Shown here one piece after another: positions 8,662 to 16,021 of a stretch of 33,377 nucleotides of DNA. The DNA is from Sporotomaculum syntrophicum (GTDB taxonomy: Bacteria; Bacillota; Desulfotomaculia; Desulfotomaculales; Desulfallaceae), in NCBI RefSeq assembly GCF_009932395.1, contig NZ_LSRS01000003.1, forward strand, positions 12,773 through 46,149, read 5' to 3'. The first letter of the stretch is position 1. Each line of letters starts with the position of its first letter. The position numbers were made by a program, and so were the translations under genes. Below the pieces are notes generated by a model. It was not told the origin of the DNA, ran no database searches, and was given only the letters and a program-made list of their open reading frames with translations.

Positions 8662-8997
8662 TTATTTCTTAGTGAGATTGTCTCTGGCCTCTTCGCAGTT
8701 GTTCAAAATTTCAGCGACGATTTTACATGATCCTATTTCACCGCAATCGCCGCAGGTTTCAACAGCTTTTCTGAGAGCACATTTTCTAACTTCGCACATA
8801 CTGTCACAAAACGGTGTTTTCACTCCGTCTATGCGGCAACCCATACAATTAATCATTTCTGCCGTGATTGGTGCATTGTTCAGTTCCGCCCAACGTTTTG
8901 CCGTCGTTTCTCTTAACGCGTCATCGTTATTTATCGTCGCTATGTACGCATCACATTTTTCACAATCCAAACCGCAGTATGCAATCATTTTTTTCAT
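8662..8997 (-). CDS. DUF3795 domain protein (cysteine-rich)
   Basis: This 111-residue protein starts MKKMIAYCGLDCEKCDAYIAT and carries cysteine pairs throughout (CGLDCEKC, CMGCR, CDSMCEVRKC, CGDCGEIGSC), the pattern of DUF3795. The cysteines probably bind a metal or Fe-S cluster; the biochemical role of the family is not known to me. An AGGAAAG ribosome site precedes the ATG. It is a single-gene unit on the minus strand. Between it and the lipoprotein gene (8482-8661) there is only a weak hairpin. Confidence 0.8.
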   Translation of the reverse strand: MKKMIAYCGLDCEKCDAYIATINNDDALRETTAKRWAELNNAPITAEMINCMGCRIDGVKTPFCDSMCEVRKCALRKAVETCGDCGEIGSCKIVAEILNNCEEARDNLTKK

Positions 8998-9151
8998 CGT
9001 CTTTCCTCATTTCTTATATTTTGTTTCCCGGAACTATAGCAATCACGATCCTGATATTGATTCATACCCTGCAAGACCCCTACTTACCCTGCAAGAGATA
9101 GGCAAGCGGAGGAATAATTAAATTGTATCAATCCCTGCATATACATATCAT

Positions 9152-9314
9152 ATTCCTTATTGACTTCAGTTCTTCCTACTAGCGTTAGGTGAGTAAGCAG
9201 CTCGGAAACCTCCTGTGGCGTATAATACTCGCCACCGCTTTTTCCGGCATTGGAGGCATACATACCCATTAAGAACTCATAGGCATCTCCGAAGGCATCT
9301 ATAGTATTATAATT
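9152..9314 (-). pseudogene. Fragment of a second hsdM gene
   Basis: About 160 bp are nearly identical to positions 6690-6849 of hsdM, with a few substitutions. They encode the AFGDAYEFLMGMYASNAGKS and EYYTPQEVSELLTHL region just before the SAM motif. Similarity stops abruptly at both ends, at about TTATTGACTTCAG on one side and ATAGTATTAT on the other. It is a leftover of a duplicated or second type I system, not a gene. Confidence 0.9.
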
Positions 9315-9393
9315 CTCAAAGCAAGCCCAGCATTCTTTTCCTGCAAAATATGCTTGTATTTTCTTACAGTCTGCAGTCCTCCTGAATTTTTAC

Positions 9394-9801
9394 TCACACA
9401 CTTTGAAGGATATCATGATTGGAAACAAGATAATCCTTCAACTTCATGATACGGTCTTCAGTATCGATCCCATCTTCATTCTGATTAATAGAAATCCTCT
9501 CAAGTTCTTCCCCTGTAACATTTTTTTTAATCAAATAGGTTGCATTTTCACATTCAATATATGCATTCTCATATTTTAACTTCTGCCCCATACTATCTCT
9601 GGACAGATGCGCCTCATCGGCTATTTTGAGATACGGCATATAAGTGTTTTCAGACCATTTTGACTGGGTTTGCATAACCGAGAATAAGTAACGAGCTTCA
9701 GCGTATTTGCTGTTTGAATACTTTCCATAGCTCCCTGGTCGGAATTGCTCATATTTTATGTAATAATACCTCCAATCGTACTCGTTCTTATCACGTTTTT
9801 C
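9394..9801 (-). pseudogene. C-terminal fragment of a large protein, family not named
   Basis: The minus strand is open for 135 codons without a proper start. It begins KNEYDWRYYYIKYEQFRPG, continues through SKYAEARYLFSVMQTQSKWS and ends ISINQNEDGIDTEDRI...HDILQSV. An internal ATG at 9675 would give 93 residues, but the protein-like sequence clearly continues upstream of it. The DWRYYYIKY pattern recalls, from memory, the C-terminal part of large uncharacterised ATPase-like proteins often found next to restriction systems; this is not certain. The 5' end is joined to an unrelated P-loop gene start at about 9790. Confidence 0.5.
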
Positions 9802-9841
9802 CTACTCCCATTGTCCCGCCAATCAAAAAAATGTTTTTCAT
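9791..9841 (-). pseudogene. Start of a P-loop NTPase/kinase gene, truncated after Walker A
   Basis: A ribosome site (AGGAG, 7 nt upstream) and ATG at 9841 begin MKNIFLIGGTMGVGKT, then a stop. GGTMGVGKT is a complete Walker A motif, as found at the very N-terminus of small nucleotide-kinase/phosphotransferase-like P-loop proteins. The gene is cut exactly after the motif, and sequence from another gene follows in a different frame. Confidence 0.65.
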
Positions 9842-9897
9842 GCTCAAACTCCTATGAATTCCGATTTATCGCTTTAATCACGACACGTAATTATACC

Positions 9898-10010
9898 AAC
9901 ATCCAACCTGACCACACAACTATCATATAGAGCCTTTATGGACTTGTTCCCAAGAAGTGAAAAAATGTTATTTTGCTCAATGGGTTTCACATGCATATGT
10001 GTGAAAAATT
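9898..10010 (-). repeat. Single-copy version of the 18-bp repeat unit plus flank shared with 24.9-25.1 kb
   Basis: Positions 9899-9916 carry ACATCCAACCTGACCACA, identical over the core to the repeats at 24894-25011. The following ~95 bp (TTATGGACTTGTTCCCA and on) align with 25012-25105. On the minus strand the flank reads as protein (NIFSLLGNKSIKALYDS, then VVRLDV inside the repeat). It is probably the end of an insertion-sequence-type element with its internal repeats lost. Confidence 0.55.
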
Positions 10011-10040
10011 TCCTCCATTCTTTTTCGCTACATCAGGCAA

Positions 10041-10085
10041 TAAAAAAAGAGGCTATGCTTCTCATAAAAAGAAAAACATAGCCTC
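10041..10085 (-). terminator. Terminator of the flavodoxin gene
   Basis: A 9-bp perfect stem (GAGGCTATG at 10049-10057, CATAGCCTC at 10077-10085) is followed on the minus strand by TCTTTTTTTATT. A second, smaller hairpin (AAAGGC/GCCTTT, about 10142-10161) lies between it and the flavodoxin stop. Confidence 0.75.
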
Positions 10086-10174
10086 ATGTGCTTCTGCCTG
10101 ACGGCAGCTTTATAAAATTGTGTTGGGGTTATATAAAAAATAAAGGCATTAAGAAGCCTTTGATTTATTGATTT

Positions 10175-10645
10175 TTATAAGTCACAAATTGCCTCAAGCC
10201 AATTTGTGACCTCTTCCGGTATAATAGCACCGTTTACAGCAATGCCAGGCAGAATTCTGGATTTAGAACATTCTTTAGCTATATCATTTTCAATTTGGCA
10301 AAATCCACCGCCGCCATGAGTGCAAAAGGGAATTACTGTTTTGTCCGCAAAATCATGTTGTCTAAGGAAGCTCAACACTGGCGGGGCTATTGTTTTAAAC
10401 CAGTTAGGTGTACCTATAAATATTGTCCGGTATTCATCAATTGACTCGTTTCCAAATATTAGCTTAGGACAAAATCCTCGAGTAATTTGATTTCTTACTT
10501 CTTTAGCAGCAGTATTATAGTCAAAGGAATAATTGTTCTCCGGAATTAATTCTCTTAAAGTACCACCTGTCTGTTTTGCTATTTCTAATGCTAAATTCTT
10601 TGTGTTATGGAGAAGCGAATAATAAACAATCAATGTATCGTTCAT
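10175..10645 (-). CDS. Flavodoxin family protein
   Basis: A 156-residue single-domain flavodoxin-like protein. The FMN-phosphate loop is near the N-terminus (VYYSLLHNTKNLA, equivalent to the T/S-x-T-G-N-T loop but with HNT). A second flavin-contact region is IFIGTPNWFKTIAPPVLSFL, and the third is FCTHGGGGF. The family binds FMN and carries electrons or acts as a small quinone/NAD(P)H oxidoreductase; the partner is unknown. AAGGGG stands 8-10 nt upstream of the ATG. It is monocistronic, with a promoter-like region and a strong terminator. The isolated position among gene fragments suggests it was acquired alone. Confidence 0.85.
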   Translation of the reverse strand: MNDTLIVYYSLLHNTKNLALEIAKQTGGTLRELIPENNYSFDYNTAAKEVRNQITRGFCPKLIFGNESIDEYRTIFIGTPNWFKTIAPPVLSFLRQHDFADKTVIPFCTHGGGGFCQIENDIAKECSKSRILPGIAVNGAIIPEEVTNWLEAICDL

Positions 10646-10725
10646 GGTTGCTATACCCCTTGTAAAGTTCTAATTTATTCGGTTGTTTATGAATAATTCC
10701 ATGTCACATCTTTTTGCATTTGCAC

Positions 10726-10755
10726 ATTATACACATTATTATAGTATCACACTAT
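10726..10755 (-). promoter_or_regulatory. Candidate promoter and operator of the flavodoxin gene
   Basis: On the minus strand TATAAT (10731-10726) is preceded by an interrupted palindrome ATAGTGTGATACTAT (10755-10741) that covers the place of a -35 box. No good TTGACA is present, so a regulator binding the palindrome may control it. Confidence 0.35.
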
Positions 10756-10799
10756 CACCTGATGCAAAGTGTTTTACTCTCAACATGCCTTGAGTAGAC

Positions 10800-11024
10800 A
10801 AAAATGATGTCGTATCAATCTGGTATCCCCTTGGCAGAGGGGTATCTCAGAATCATTCACCTCCTTGATAAGCCGTTTTTTCCATCGATTGGAGCCTGCT
10901 TTTGCTTGCCCATCGCCATCGTTTCGCTGCCACCGCCCAAGTCGGCAAAATCGCCGGTAGCCCCTCGTTTCTTACAAGCCCCGCTGTCGCCGCGTACACG
11001 CAACTCTCAAAAAGCTCAAAAAGT
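10800..11024. other. Unassigned stretch after the transporter operon
   Basis: There is no convincing gene. The minus strand is open from about 11003 to 10864 and reads KKRGATGDFADLGGGSE and KQKQAPIDGKNGLSRR, then stops next to an AGGAGGTGA. It looks like a decayed or very small coding piece that I do not recognise. No clear terminator was found for the operon ending at 11025. Confidence 0.25.
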
Positions 11025-12095
11025 TTATTCACCTTTTGTTAAGCCAATGGCCTTTCCATTCTCTTTATCAAATAAATGGATTTTATTTATGTCTATATAA
11101 ACAGGCACTTGCCCAGATATGTTTTTAGCTCTTGAACTATCCATTCGAGCAAGCAGCATTTGTTGTCCGCAATTAAGAGTGACAAAAGAATCTGCGCCGT
11201 GCATTTCGACTGCTTCCACCGTTGCATAATTCTGGTTCATGTTATTTGTAATATGAACATCCTCACAACGCACGCCCAAAACAGCAACCCGTGCATTAAC
11301 ATTCAAAATAGGCGCAACAATCTCACAATCACCCCATTTTAGGGTGTTTCCTTGGATTTCAACATCAATAAAACTCATAGCTGGTGTACCGATAAACCCT
11401 GCAACAAACATATTGGCAGGGCTATTATACAAGTTCTCTGGAGTGTCCGCTTGCATTATAACGCCATCTTTCATAACGACAATTCTATCACCCAAGGTCA
11501 TAGCTTCGGTTTGGTCATGCGTAACATATATAAATGTTGCTTGCAGACGCTTATGCAATTTTGCAATTTCAGCCCGCATTTGCACACGGAGTTTAGCATC
11601 CAAATTAGAAAGAGGTTCATCCATAAGAAAAACTTTGGGTTCGCGCACGATAGCTCGCCCCATTGCTACACGTTGTTTTTGCCCTCCCGAAAGTGCTTTG
11701 GGTTTTCGTTCTAATAGCTCTTCAAGCTCCAAAATTCTACTGACTTCAAAGACTTTTTTTCGTATTTCTGCTTTAGGCACTTTGCGCAAGTGTAATCCAA
11801 AAGCTATGTTGTCGTAAACCGTCATATGGGGATATAAGGCGTAACTTTGAAAAACCATTGCGATGTCGCGATCTGCAGATGGCACATCGTTCATCTTTTC
11901 ATCACCGATATAAAGCTCTCCTGCACTTATGCTCTCCAACCCCGCTATCATGCGGAGTGTTGTGGATTTTCCACAACCAGATGGCCCAACAAAAACAACG
12001 AACTCTTTGTCTTGTATTGCTAAATTAAAATCACGAACGGCAACAAACCCGTTATCATACGTTTTGTTTATGCCTGAAAGCTCCAATGATGCCAA
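11025..12095 (-). CDS. MalK/UgpC-type ABC transporter ATPase
   Basis: The ATPase has 356 residues and all motifs: Walker A GPSGCGKST (about 38-46), Q-loop VFQSYALYPHMTV, signature ALSGGQKQR, Walker B VFLMDEPLSNLDA and H-loop VTHDQTEAMTL. A C-terminal regulatory/TOBE half follows from about residue 240 (PENLYNSPANMFVAGFIG). This is the architecture of CUT1 sugar-importer ATPases (MalK, MsmK, UgpC), which energise a MalF/MalG pair. The TTG at 12095 was chosen because GGAGGT is 7 nt upstream and the protein then begins ASLELSGINKTYD, as in the family. The start lies 41 bp inside the end of the preceding FtsX-like gene, so translation is coupled. It is last in a six-gene operon and the only ATPase in it, so it may serve both the importer permeases and the FtsX-like permease (inference). 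Confidence 0.92.
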   Translation of the reverse strand: MASLELSGINKTYDNGFVAVRDFNLAIQDKEFVVFVGPSGCGKSTTLRMIAGLESISAGELYIGDEKMNDVPSADRDIAMVFQSYALYPHMTVYDNIAFGLHLRKVPKAEIRKKVFEVSRILELEELLERKPKALSGGQKQRVAMGRAIVREPKVFLMDEPLSNLDAKLRVQMRAEIAKLHKRLQATFIYVTHDQTEAMTLGDRIVVMKDGVIMQADTPENLYNSPANMFVAGFIGTPAMSFIDVEIQGNTLKWGDCEIVAPILNVNARVAVLGVRCEDVHITNNMNQNYATVEAVEMHGADSFVTLNCGQQMLLARMDSSRAKNISGQVPVYIDINKIHLFDKENGKAIGLTKGE

Positions 12096-13089
12096 TACCA
12101 ACACCTCCAATAAAAAATGCAAAAGCTGAATCTGAATATAGCGAAAGTTTCTGTAAAGCACTGATTTTTCCACCAAATGCTAATGTCGATATGCCTTCTA
12201 GCGCATTGGCATATTTACTCCAACTTAGGAATATTTGCGCTGATTGTAGCATTGCATAAATTCCTATACCAATTCCCATTAAAGCACCAATCGCAAATAG
12301 CATGATTTTTTGCACTTCACACGATTTTATAACTTCGCCCAAATATTCTTCTTTGTATAGTCTTTTGACTTTACGCACTGATTCCCCGATAACTTTTACA
12401 CCTTTTATCGATAGAAAACATGAAACCACTAATGCTATAAGCCACCATGCAAGTGCGAATTTTGATTTAATAACTTTTGCAAACTCGCCTAAATTAGCTA
12501 AATAAAAACTATTCTGACTAACTCCTAAACTCTTCAAATTCGCAAGCGTTTCCTCCTCCGTTTCGATAACTTCTATAAAATTGGATATACTCGTATTGGT
12601 CAAAATCGCTGGAACATAAACTGCGGTTTCCTCTTTATTATCCTTGATAACCCCTACAATGACATACATTTCATTGTTCAGGCTAATTTGGTTACCAGCG
12701 ATGTCAAAAGTTCCAAAACTTTCCATAGCTAATGTTTCATTTAACACAGCTACTTTGCGTTTTTCTTGCTGAGCATTCAGCGTAAAAAAGCTGCCACTCG
12801 TCATTGCGTAACCCATAATGTCATTATAAAAATGGTTCGTTCCGATTTGTCTAGCATCAATGTTGACGGCAGCCTTAACCCGAACTGTATCGACTATTTC
12901 GTATGTTAATTTAGCTTCTGTTTCATCAGCTTTTTCAATCGAAACAGCTTCATTCACCTGCGGGCAAGCGAAAAACAAATTCTCGTTCCCTTGCGCAGCC
13001 ATCCCTAAAACAAGCAGGGCTATCAACGCTGCCCCGCAAATAGTTAAGGCGATTACAGCCAGGTTAATCCTCGGCAAAGAAATCACCAC
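12055..13089 (-). CDS. MacB/FtsX-like ABC permease with extracytoplasmic domain
   Basis: This 344-residue membrane protein has one N-terminal membrane segment (about residues 10-32), a large outside domain (about 35-205), and three C-terminal membrane segments (about 210-232, 262-285, 318-338). The outside domain has MacB core-type features (MTSGSFFTLNAQ, VAVLNETLAMESFG, VGVIKDN). This is the FtsX/MacB permease topology; such proteins move or release substrates outside the membrane together with an adaptor, rather than importing sugars. No MacB-type ATPase domain is fused or encoded nearby; the next gene is a MalK-type ATPase. The GTG start lies 26 bp inside the adaptor gene. The true start could be the TTG four codons later. 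Confidence 0.75.
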   Translation of the reverse strand: MVISLPRINLAVIALTICGAALIALLVLGMAAQGNENLFFACPQVNEAVSIEKADETEAKLTYEIVDTVRVKAAVNIDARQIGTNHFYNDIMGYAMTSGSFFTLNAQQEKRKVAVLNETLAMESFGTFDIAGNQISLNNEMYVIVGVIKDNKEETAVYVPAILTNTSISNFIEVIETEEETLANLKSLGVSQNSFYLANLGEFAKVIKSKFALAWWLIALVVSCFLSIKGVKVIGESVRKVKRLYKEEYLGEVIKSCEVQKIMLFAIGALMGIGIGIYAMLQSAQIFLSWSKYANALEGISTLAFGGKISALQKLSLYSDSAFAFFIGGVGIGIIGAFRHKQNV

Positions 13090-14311
13090 CGTTTTTAAGA
13101 ACTATCGTATCCCCCTCACTAAAAGGCTTATTGCTCGACAGAACTACTGGCTCAAAAAAGCCTATATCATTTAATATAACTGTGTTCGTGTTGTCTGAAT
13201 CGCCAATGTATATCGGCAATTTTTCAGTATAATACTCATCGCCCAATACACCTTTCCTACGGCTGATTTTGTAAAGGAAGTAACCCGAGCTATCCTGCTG
13301 AATTGCTCCGTTGGGCACAAGTTTTTCTATTTGTTCACCCTCTTTGGAGAATGTTATGGAAAAGCTCTCGTTAGGCGTGATATTCCCGTCGCTAACAGTG
13401 ATACTAACCGCCTTTGTTTTTTCATCTGCAACAATTCTGTCAACTGTCCCCTCAAAAGAGTGGGTGGAGTTAGTGAGTTCGCAAGTGTCGCCAACCGCTA
13501 CAAAACTGTTTTCAAGGGGTATACTGCATTCTATCGTGAATTTTTCACCTATACCTATCGTCATAACAGACTGGTTTGCTGTGACAATATCCCCTTTGCT
13601 AATGGCAATTTCGCCTACTATTCCAGCGGTTTCTGCTTTGATGCTCCCGTTGGTTGATAGAATGTCATTATATCGCGCAAGCTGAACGTCATTGTTTTTG
13701 AGGTCTAATTGCTTGCCTTTAATGTCTTGATTGTATGTCAGCATCAGGTTTTTCAAATCCGCCACTTGCTTGTTATACTTGTCTATTGTGGATTTTAAAT
13801 TATATTCCGCCGTTTCCCATTCCACCTGCGCTATTGCGCCTGCTTGATACAAACTGTTGATGCGGTCGTAATTGTCTTGTGCTTTTTTTATCTCGTATGC
13901 CTGTTCTGTTTCCAATGCTGTCATGTCTGCTTTGGCTTTTTCGATTTTTATATTTATAGTTTCAATATCAAGCTCTAGTTTGGCGCGGGCAATTTTCAAT
14001 TCTTTGATTTTATTCATTTCATCATTATTAACAGATAGACGCACAAGCTCCTGCCCTTTGTAAACAGTTTCGCCTTCCTTAACTAGCACTTCCTCAACTT
14101 TTCCCGCAACTTCTATACAAACGGACTCTTTTTCTGCCCAATTTGCAATACCATTAGCAGTTTCCGTTTTGTTTAGTTTCCCGTTAAAAGGGATAGTTGC
14201 TGTGATTTGTGGCATGTTAAATGAATATATTGTTTTTGACAAAAACAAACACAACACTAAAATTGCCAAAATTGTTATTCCTATTGCTTTAATGTTTAGA
14301 TATTTGCTCAT
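13064..14311 (-). CDS. HlyD/MacA-like membrane fusion (adaptor) protein
   Basis: The product has 415 residues. One N-terminal membrane anchor (about 8-28) is followed by a first lipoyl half (AGKVEEVLVKEGETVYKGQELVRL, about 70-95), a coiled-coil hairpin (about 100-210, with NKIKELKIARAKLELDIE and later YNLKSTIDKYNKQ), the second lipoyl half (AETAGIVGEIAISKGDIV) and a beta-barrel domain. Such proteins assemble with MacB-type permeases. In a cell with no outer membrane they form an extracytoplasmic collar. The ATG follows the stop of the MalG-like permease gene with no gap (TAAATG), and the 3' end overlaps the FtsX-like gene by 26 bp. Confidence 0.85.
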   Translation of the reverse strand: MSKYLNIKAIGITILAILVLCLFLSKTIYSFNMPQITATIPFNGKLNKTETANGIANWAEKESVCIEVAGKVEEVLVKEGETVYKGQELVRLSVNNDEMNKIKELKIARAKLELDIETINIKIEKAKADMTALETEQAYEIKKAQDNYDRINSLYQAGAIAQVEWETAEYNLKSTIDKYNKQVADLKNLMLTYNQDIKGKQLDLKNNDVQLARYNDILSTNGSIKAETAGIVGEIAISKGDIVTANQSVMTIGIGEKFTIECSIPLENSFVAVGDTCELTNSTHSFEGTVDRIVADEKTKAVSITVSDGNITPNESFSITFSKEGEQIEKLVPNGAIQQDSSGYFLYKISRRKGVLGDEYYTEKLPIYIGDSDNTNTVILNDIGFFEPVVLSSNKPFSEGDTIVLKNGGDFFAED

Positions 14312-15163
14312 TTATTTTACTCCCGAAAGTTCTATGCCTTTTTCTAGATTCCGCTGCCCCATTGCTAAAAACCACAGTGGCAGAAACATAAACACACAAC
14401 TTGCAGCAAAAATTAATCCTATTTGTCCATCAGCAATTCTTGACAAAAACACCGAAAGGGGTTCCTTATAATAGTCTTTGATAAAGACAATAACTTGTTC
14501 AACCAAATTCCAATATTCGATGAAGACCAGCATACTAAGTGCGGCGATACCAGATTTCATCTGGGGCAGGACGATGTGAAGGAATATATACCAATCGCTG
14601 GCTCCATCAATTTTTGCCGCCTCGAAGTATTCTTTGGGTATCGCTTTCATGCTCTGCCTAAGCAAGAAAACTCCAAAGGGAGAAAAAATCCCGGGAAGTA
14701 TGATAGCAAGGTAACTCGTTTTTATATTCATCCAATCCGCAATTATATAATTGGGAACTAAAACAGCTTGGAGCGGCATCAGCATTACAATTATATAAAC
14801 GAAAAAAAATTTCTCTTTGTGTTTCCACTTCCAAATTGTGAAGGCATATGCACAAAGCAGAGATACCGCCGTATTGCCTAACACAACTGGCAAAGTGATT
14901 TTTATCGAGTTCATGAGCAAAACTATAAATGTAGGCTGTTCAAATAAAACAGCTATATATTGGCTAAGTGTAACACTTGCCGGAATCAACACGAATTTAA
15001 CAAATTTTTGTGTGATGCCCCCTACTAGATCAAAAGTTGATAACTTTGTGGTATAGTTCAGCCAGATTTCCGCTTCACTCATAAACGAATTGGTAATCGT
15101 TATAAGCAGAGGCAGAATAAATATAACGCTTAAAACTATTAAAATTGCATAGTTCTTCCTCAT
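14312..15163 (-). CDS. Carbohydrate ABC transporter permease, MalG/LacG type
   Basis: A 283-residue, roughly six-helix inner-membrane permease of the CUT1 family. The EAA loop that docks on the MalK-type ATPase is EYFEAAKIDGASDWYIFLHI (near residue 185). The N-terminus (IFILPLLITITNSFMSEAEIW) is typical of MalG-like partners. It overlaps the upstream MalF-like gene by 4 bp and abuts the adaptor gene. The substrate cannot be told from the sequence; CUT1 systems usually take oligosaccharides, glycosides or glycerol-phosphate compounds. Confidence 0.9.
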   Translation of the reverse strand: MRKNYAILIVLSVIFILPLLITITNSFMSEAEIWLNYTTKLSTFDLVGGITQKFVKFVLIPASVTLSQYIAVLFEQPTFIVLLMNSIKITLPVVLGNTAVSLLCAYAFTIWKWKHKEKFFFVYIIVMLMPLQAVLVPNYIIADWMNIKTSYLAIILPGIFSPFGVFLLRQSMKAIPKEYFEAAKIDGASDWYIFLHIVLPQMKSGIAALSMLVFIEYWNLVEQVIVFIKDYYKEPLSVFLSRIADGQIGLIFAASCVFMFLPLWFLAMGQRNLEKGIELSGVK

Positions 15164-16005
15164 TCGGCAACCCTCCGCTCTATCTTAAATAACCCCATAG
15201 TTATCAACGTTATCCCTATCACCAGAACTGTCGTTGCCGTGGTGAGTTTCTGATAATTTAGCGAACTGAACATATTGTTCATAAAATGCTGCAACATATA
15301 AATGCTCTCATGCGGATAGTCGCCGGTAATTAAATATATTTCCTTAAACACCTTAAACGAGTTAATGACAGACATCAATGTGGTAAGCACGAACGTGGGC
15401 ACGAGATAAGGGAGTGTAATAAACTTAAAACTCTGCCACTTGCTCGCGCCGTCCATGCTTGCCGCTTCGTAATAATCTTTAGGTATGGAACTTATTCCGG
15501 CAATCAATAACACGATATTGTATCCCAGATTCTTCCATATAAAAATCAGAACTATAACGAATAACGCCCAGCCCGTTTCCAGCCAATGTATTGCCGATCC
15601 ACCCAAATTCACTATTATCCCATTTATAAAGCCATCGTTTGCAAACATCATTTTCCAAAAGAACACCATCGACCCCGAGGGTATCACAAGCGGGATAAGG
15701 AATACGAGCGTGAATAACTGCTTATATCGTTTTACATTCTTTATCACCATACTGATTCCAAGCGAACATAGTATATTTAGTGGTACACAGAGCCCCATAA
15801 AAATCGCCGTGTTTCGGAGCGCCTTCTGGTAGGAAGAGTTTTGGAATAAACCTATAAAATTTTGAAACCATACGAACTGCCCGCCTACCGGCTTATCCAA
15901 AAATGCGTAACCCAGTGAGATAATAAAGGGGAAGATGAAGAAGATTATAAAGCCTATCGCGCTCGGAAGTATAAACCATATTGCTTGGTCTTTGACTTTC
16001 TTCAT
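15160..16005 (-). CDS. Carbohydrate ABC transporter permease, MalF/LacF type
   Basis: A 281-residue six-helix permease. The first helix is IWFILPSAIGFIIFFIFPF. The EAA loop is DYYEAASMDGASKWQSFKFI (near residue 180), followed by TLPYLVPTFVLT. It pairs with the MalG-like protein to form the importer channel. The gene starts 16 bp after the stop of the binding-protein gene and overlaps the next permease by 4 bp. Confidence 0.9.
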   Translation of the reverse strand: MKKVKDQAIWFILPSAIGFIIFFIFPFIISLGYAFLDKPVGGQFVWFQNFIGLFQNSSYQKALRNTAIFMGLCVPLNILCSLGISMVIKNVKRYKQLFTLVFLIPLVIPSGSMVFFWKMMFANDGFINGIIVNLGGSAIHWLETGWALFVIVLIFIWKNLGYNIVLLIAGISSIPKDYYEAASMDGASKWQSFKFITLPYLVPTFVLTTLMSVINSFKVFKEIYLITGDYPHESIYMLQHFMNNMFSSLNYQKLTTATTVLVIGITLITMGLFKIERRVAE

Positions 16006-16021
16006 AAGCCCTTATTCACCT

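Noticed and set aside
8672-9121. Plus-strand reading frame opposite the DUF3795 gene
   Set aside because: It mirrors the cysteine-rich gene on the other strand and has no ribosome site.
10864-11003. Small gene ending SRR after the transporter operon
   Set aside because: The frame is open and protein-like, but no start with a ribosome site and no recognisable family was found.
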